A stretch of DNA of 64,000 nt. Origin: Clostridium fungisolvens (lineage in GTDB: Bacteria > Bacillota > Clostridia > Clostridiales > Clostridiaceae). Position 1 is the stretch's first letter. Each line of letters begins with the position of its first letter. The DNA lies in assembly GCF_014193895.1 (NCBI RefSeq), contig NZ_BLZR01000001.1, positions 496,001 through 560,000 of the forward strand, read 5' to 3'. A program made the position numbers and the translations under genes. Under the pieces are notes generated by a model. It had not been told where the DNA came from, did no database searches, and saw only the letters and a program-made list of their open reading frames with translations. Positions 60,098 to 64,000 of this stretch are shown here, piece after piece.

Positions 60098-62125
60098 ATG
60101 GATTATCTAATAGTTTCTGTCCTAACAGGTCTACTGGCTTTAGCCTTTGCTTTTATGCTGCGTAGTAGCATAGTTAAAAGAGAGGTAAAAAACGAAAGAA
60201 TGAATGAAATAGCTGGATACATTGAAGAAGGTGCAATGGCTTTTTTAAGAAGAGAATATAAATACCTAGCTGTATTTATAGTAGTTGTTGCTATCTGTCT
60301 CGGAATATTTGTTCATATACAAACTGCAATTTGCTTTGTAATTGGCGCCTTATTTTCTATAGGAGCAGGTTTTTTTGGAATGAAGGTTGCAGTAAAAGCA
60401 AATGTAAGAACTACTGAAGCTGCTATGAGAGGAATCAAAGAAGCCTTAACTATAGCATTTTCAGGTGGATCTGTTATGGGAATGTGTGTTGTAGGCTTAG
60501 GGATACTAGGACTGGGGCTGCTTTCCATAATATTTGACTTAAAAGTTGAATACATCACTGGTTTTGGATTTGGTGCTTCATCTATAGCTCTATTTGCAAG
60601 AGTAGGAGGAGGTATTTATACAAAAGCTGCAGATGTAGGGGCTGATTTAGTTGGAAAGGTCGAAGCTGGCATACCAGAAGATGACCCTAGAAATCCAGCA
60701 GTTATAGCAGATAATGTAGGAGACAACGTGGGAGATGTGGCTGGTATGGGGGCTGACTTATTTGAAAGTTATGTAGGTTCAATTATTTCAGCAATCACTT
60801 TAGGAGCTGTTATTGAACTGACTTCAGGGAAAGAAGGGATATTATTCCCTATAGCTGTATCCTGTGTTGGTATAATAGCTTCAATTATAGGTTCATTGGT
60901 AGTTAAGAATTTAAAAGGAGATAATCCTCAAAAAACATTAAATACTGGTACGTATACAGCTGGAGTTATTATGATAATAGGCTCTGCTATATTTAGCAAT
61001 ACAATGTTTGGTAGCTTTAAACCATTTGGTGCTGTAATCGTTGGCATTTTAGTTGGGCTTGCTATAGGTAAAATAACTGAAATATATACTTCTTCTGATT
61101 ATAAGTATGTACAAAATATAGCTAATCAATCAGAAACAGGACCTGCGACTAATATAATATCAGGACTTTCAGTAGGTATGAGATCTACAGTAGCTCCTGT
61201 AATACTAATATCCTTGGGTATTTTAGTTGCTTACTTTGTAATAGGTGGAAGAGATAACTCGATGATAGGGCTCTATGGTATAGCTCTTTCTGCAGTAGGG
61301 ATGCTTTCAACTACAGCTACAACAGTAGCAGTGGATGCTTATGGACCTATTGCTGATAATGCTGGCGGGATAGCTGAAATGGCTGATTTGCCTGAAGAGG
61401 TACGTAATATCACAGATAAATTAGATTCTGTAGGAAATACTACAGCAGCTATTGGTAAGGGATTTGCTATAGGGTCTGCGGCTTTAACTGCATTAGCACT
61501 ATTTGCGTCTTATGCTCAAGCTGTAAATCTAAAGGTTATAGATTTATTGAATCCACTTACTCTTATAGGACTTCTTATAGGATCTATGATTCCTTTTATA
61601 TTTGCTGCACTAGCAATGGAAGCTGTAGGAAAGGCTGCAAATAACATGGTAGAAGAAGTAAGAAAACAGTTTAGAGAACATCCAGGAATAATGGAGGGAA
61701 CAGAGAAACCTAATTATACTAGATGTGTAGATATATCCACTCAAGCAGCATTAACACAAATGGTATTACCAGGAATTATAGCTGTGGCTGTACCGATAGT
61801 TATGGGAATGTTATTTGGCACTGAAGCACTTGCAGGTACAATTGCTGGAGCTGTAGGCACTGGTGTACTTATGGCTGTAATGATGGCCAATGCAGGAGGA
61901 GCTTGGGATAATGCAAAGAAGTATATAGAGGCTGGCGCTCATGGCGGAAAAGGAAGCTTTGCTCATAAGGCAGGAGTGGTAGGGGATACAGTAGGGGATC
62001 CTTTTAAGGATACTGCAGGTCCGGCTATGAATATATTAATAAAACTAATGACTATAGTTTCTTTAGTTTTTGCTACGGTGATTGCGAACTACGGTGGCAT
62101 AATCTCTAATTTATTTTCTAAATAG
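60098..62125 (+). CDS. hppA: Membrane-bound ion-pumping pyrophosphatase
   Basis: Couples hydrolysis of pyrophosphate to H+ or Na+ export. The 675 residues have about 16 helices. Substrate/metal motifs are GGGIYTKAADVGADLVGKVE (about 177-196) and DPRNPAVIADNVGDNVGD, plus the late DNAKKYIEAG and GDTVGDPFKDTAGP. GNTTAAIGKGFAIG (about 446-459) has Ala where K+-independent enzymes have Lys, so this is the K+-dependent type. Those can pump Na+ or H+; the ion was not resolved. ATG at 60098 has GGAGGA 6-8 bases upstream; 60065 is an upstream frame extension. A terminator follows. Confidence 0.95.
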   Translation: MDYLIVSVLTGLLALAFAFMLRSSIVKREVKNERMNEIAGYIEEGAMAFLRREYKYLAVFIVVVAICLGIFVHIQTAICFVIGALFSIGAGFFGMKVAVKANVRTTEAAMRGIKEALTIAFSGGSVMGMCVVGLGILGLGLLSIIFDLKVEYITGFGFGASSIALFARVGGGIYTKAADVGADLVGKVEAGIPEDDPRNPAVIADNVGDNVGDVAGMGADLFESYVGSIISAITLGAVIELTSGKEGILFPIAVSCVGIIASIIGSLVVKNLKGDNPQKTLNTGTYTAGVIMIIGSAIFSNTMFGSFKPFGAVIVGILVGLAIGKITEIYTSSDYKYVQNIANQSETGPATNIISGLSVGMRSTVAPVILISLGILVAYFVIGGRDNSMIGLYGIALSAVGMLSTTATTVAVDAYGPIADNAGGIAEMADLPEEVRNITDKLDSVGNTTAAIGKGFAIGSAALTALALFASYAQAVNLKVIDLLNPLTLIGLLIGSMIPFIFAALAMEAVGKAANNMVEEVRKQFREHPGIMEGTEKPNYTRCVDISTQAALTQMVLPGIIAVAVPIVMGMLFGTEALAGTIAGAVGTGVLMAVMMANAGGAWDNAKKYIEAGAHGGKGSFAHKAGVVGDTVGDPFKDTAGPAMNILIKLMTIVSLVFATVIANYGGIISNLFSK

Positions 62126-62138
62126 ATTTATTTAACTA

Positions 62139-62172
62139 AAAGATGTTTGAAGAAAATCAGACATCTTTTTTT
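62139..62172 (+). terminator. Terminator of hppA
   Basis: Stem AAAGATGTTTGA / TCAGACATCTTT (11 Watson-Crick pairs, one G-T) and a long T-run. Confidence 0.85.
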
Positions 62173-62303
62173 CTTTATAAGAGATTATAAAGTTAACCAA
62201 TAAATAAATCTGGTAATATCAATTACTATGTTAATTTTTTTGAGTTACATAGATAAAAATGTTGGTATATAGTTTTTTATCAATTCTTAAGAAAACACGA
62301 ATG

Positions 62304-62336
62304 ACAAAAAATCACTAAGGCTAACGCCCTAGTGAT
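62304..62336 (-). terminator. Terminator of the rubredoxin gene (minus strand)
   Basis: Stem ATCACTA / TAGTGAT with further GG/CC pairing (62311-62320 with 62327-62336). On the minus strand the hairpin is followed by TTTTTTGT. Confidence 0.8.
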
Positions 62337-62392
62337 CATTTGTTGTGAATAGTATTAAAAGAGTGAGGTCGGTTTTGAATAGGAAGTAAGTA

Positions 62393-62557
62393 TTAATATT
62401 CTAGTTCTTCAAACATATCTAAGGGCTCCCCGCAAATCGGGCAAAGCCAGTATTCTGGCAAAGCTTCAAAAGCTGTGCCTGGTACTATATCTTGAGAACT
62501 ATCGCCAATAGCCGGGTCATAAATATAACCACATTCTATGCAAACGTATCTTTTCAT
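62393..62557 (-). CDS. Rubredoxin
   Basis: 54-residue iron protein for single-electron transfer in the cytosol. The two Fe-binding pairs are CIECGYIYDP (Cys6, Cys9) and WLCPICGEP (Cys39, Cys42). The acidic middle and the aromatic residues Tyr4, Tyr11, Tyr13 and Trp37 fit the family. ATG at 62557 has AGGAGGA about 6 bases upstream on the minus strand. It is a single-gene unit with its own terminator, convergent with hppA. In clostridia rubredoxins serve oxygen and peroxide reduction (for example with flavodiiron proteins or rubrerythrin); no partner is adjacent. Confidence 0.93.
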   Translation of the reverse strand: MKRYVCIECGYIYDPAIGDSSQDIVPGTAFEALPEYWLCPICGEPLDMFEELEY

Positions 62558-62650
62558 GACTTCCTCCTATGTAGCTTGTGAATTCATTATAATACATATA
62601 AAAACAAATATCAATAGAAAATTATTATTAATTAATAAATTCTTTAAAGT

Positions 62651-62847
62651 TAAAATTAAGTTGTCATTTCTCCGATGCTTTAATGAATTTCGCAAAGAAT
62701 TAATATGATTTTCTACAATGAAATAGCTAAAACTGTATAACTCACTTCGTTCGGACAATACAGTTTATTAACGCTATTGCATCTTCGAAAATCATTTTTC
62801 TAAGAGCTTATTCGTATAGCATCTCCATAATGACAAATTAATTTTTA
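62651..62847 (+). repeat. Element B, copy B4
   Basis: Arms TAAAATTAAGTTGTCAT / ATGACAAATTAATTTTTA pair with one bulge. The core, conserved GATTTTC/GAAAATC stem and apical stem AAACTGTAT / ATACAGTTT are as in B1. The start codon of the embedded peptide frame is lost (ATACGAATAAG), so this copy is non-coding. Confidence 0.75.
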
Positions 62848-63160
62848 TAATAATATTAAATATAAAATATCTTTAATATTATTATAGAATTAAATTATTA
62901 TTTATCATTATAATTGTGTTAATTTATCTTTATTTGCTTTAATTAGTATATCCAATTATAATAGAGGTAAATCATAGATTTTTCATAAAATATGCTAATT
63001 TTATACTTATCTCAATTAATATAAATAGAATGATAGCAATAAACATTTCTTAATAACTATATTTTAGTTATGATTTCAAAAGCTTAATTTTAAAGTATTA
63101 AAGATATTGAATAGGGAAAAATAGATAATAAAAAATAATATAAAAATGGAGGCTGATGCT
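62848..63160 (+). promoter_or_regulatory. AT-rich leader region with rnr promoter
   Basis: TTGCTT at 62934-62939, 17-bp spacer and TATAAT at 62957-62962 form a good sigma-A promoter. The leader of about 190 bases is AT-rich, without a clear structure. Confidence 0.6.
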
Positions 63161-64000
63161 ATGGGAATAAAGCAAACACTTCTTACTTTCATGAAAGAAC
63201 CTGCTTATAGACCAATGGATATTCAAGATTTGGCAACAATTTTTGATATAAATAGAGATGAATATAAGGCTTTTAAAAGAGCAATTAAGACTATGGAGAA
63301 AGAAGGTCTTATAGTAAGGACTGCTCATGACAGATTTGGACTACCTGAAAGAATGGGACTTGTAGCAGGTAAAATACAAGTACATCAAAGAGGCTTTGGG
63401 TTTGTTATACCTGATGAAGAAGGTTTAAAGGATGTATTTATACCAAGTTCATCAATGAATGGTGCAATGAATGGCGATAAGGTAGTAGCAAAGATATTAA
63501 AAGAAGACGATAAAGGCAAAAAATGTGAAGGTGAAATTGTTCAAATAACTGAAAGAGTAAACAAAAAGATAATTGGAGTATATGAAGACTCAAGAAACTT
63601 CGGATTTGTTGTGCCAGAAGATAAAAGAGTACAATTTGATATATTCATACCTAAAAATGATAGGAACAATGCTAAAACTGGAGATTTAGTACAGGTTGAA
63701 ATCGTAAAATGGCCTGATCAAAGAAGAAATCCAGAAGGTGCTGTAGTTGAAGTTTTAGGTAAAAAGGGAGATAAGGGATTAGACATATTAACAATAATTA
63801 AAAAATATGGACTTCCTGAAGAATTCCCAGATAAGGTAATAGAGTATGCTGAGAATATAGAGGAAGAAATACCAGCAGAAGAATATAAGAGAAGAAGAGA
63901 TTTACGTAACGTAAGAATGGTAACAATTGATGGTGAAGATGCTAAAGACTTAGATGATGCAGTTAATATAGAAAGACTGCCAGGTGGAAATTATAGATTA
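63161..64000 (+). CDS. rnr: Ribonuclease R (3' end beyond window)
   Basis: 280 codons are visible and the frame is open at the right edge. The N-terminal winged-helix is residues ~1-70 (MDIQDLATIFDINRDEYKAF). Two cold-shock-type RNA-binding domains follow, about 72-150 (HQRGFGFVIPDEEG, DVFIPSSSMNGA) and 155-230 (YEDSRNFGFVVPEDK). The RNB nuclease starts near 256 with the Asp cluster TIDGEDAKDLDDAVNIE, which binds the catalytic Mg2+. It degrades structured RNA 3' to 5'. GGAGG lies 6-8 bases before the ATG. Confidence 0.95.
   Translation, partial: MGIKQTLLTFMKEPAYRPMDIQDLATIFDINRDEYKAFKRAIKTMEKEGLIVRTAHDRFGLPERMGLVAGKIQVHQRGFGFVIPDEEGLKDVFIPSSSMNGAMNGDKVVAKILKEDDKGKKCEGEIVQITERVNKKIIGVYEDSRNFGFVVPEDKRVQFDIFIPKNDRNNAKTGDLVQVEIVKWPDQRRNPEGAVVEVLGKKGDKGLDILTIIKKYGLPEEFPDKVIEYAENIEEEIPAEEYKRRRDLRNVRMVTIDGEDAKDLDDAVNIERLPGGNYRL

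Noticed and set aside
3904..62847. Retron or group II intron remnants as the source of elements with complementary ends
   Set aside because: No reverse transcriptase gene and no domain V-like motif; the elements fold as simple rods.

Overview
The window is a 64 kb piece of a low-GC Firmicute chromosome, most likely a Clostridium (sensu stricto). The evidence is the strongly AT-rich DNA, AGGAGG ribosome binding sites, many TTG/GTG starts, a T-box leader, and the gene order rpoN - cggR - gap - pgk - tpi - gpmI ... eno - secG - rnr. No rRNA, tRNA, CRISPR array, prophage or transposase gene is visible. The first and last genes run off the window: an MgtE-N/CBS protein at the left and RNase R at the right.

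Layout. 0-5 kb: MgtE-N/CBS protein, T-box leader, cysK-cysE, queG, nth. 5-9 kb: two overlapping membrane PAS sensor genes, the second a histidine kinase. 10-14.4 kb: a cell-envelope group with D-Ala-D-Ala ligase, a PAP2 phosphatase and a VanR/VanS-like two-component pair. 14.8-19 kb: GH25 muramidase, M42 peptidase (minus strand), VanW-domain protein. 19-26.7 kb: a glycan island with a GH1 6-phospho-beta-glucosidase, a LacI regulator and a 1591-residue multimodular PL8 lyase, with five TTCAAGTAAA-type direct repeats in front of the two enzyme genes. 27-32.5 kb: thiol peroxidase, then the MoxR - DUF58 - transglutaminase operon. 32.8-35.1 kb: HAD phosphatase, trmL, degV. 36-44.6 kb: BMP lipoprotein plus a three-gene nucleoside ABC transporter, a MecA-type penicillin-binding protein (minus strand), and a second BMP lipoprotein. 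45-53.4 kb: rpoN and the glycolytic genes under CggR. 54-57 kb: polar amino-acid ABC transporter. 57.9-64 kb: eno, secG, membrane pyrophosphatase, a rubredoxin gene (minus strand) and rnr.

The lower glycolysis genes (gap, pgk, tpi, gpmI, eno) cover the triose part of the pathway. CggR has two candidate operator pairs, one over its own promoter and one over the gap promoter, each a TGGGAC-type direct repeat with 20-bp spacing. The envelope genes (ddl, PAP2, VanRS-like, GH25, VanW, MecA-type PBP) suggest active wall maintenance and perhaps sensing of wall-active compounds.

The most unusual content is intergenic. The window is dense in small palindromic elements, called here A, B, C, D and E, that fold end to end. 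Copies of B and C differ in the sequence of their arms while the two arms of each copy stay complementary. The elements are nested in one another (C in B, A in B, D in A), so A, C and D behave as insertions. Four of five recognisable A copies start in the T-tract of a gene's transcription terminator, and each full copy carries three arms that could pair in two ways plus its own terminator-like hairpin. B can also encode a 32-34 residue peptide behind a ribosome binding site. I do not recognise these families as described elements. A three-hairpin RNA-like locus with its own terminator lies upstream of eno and is also unassigned.
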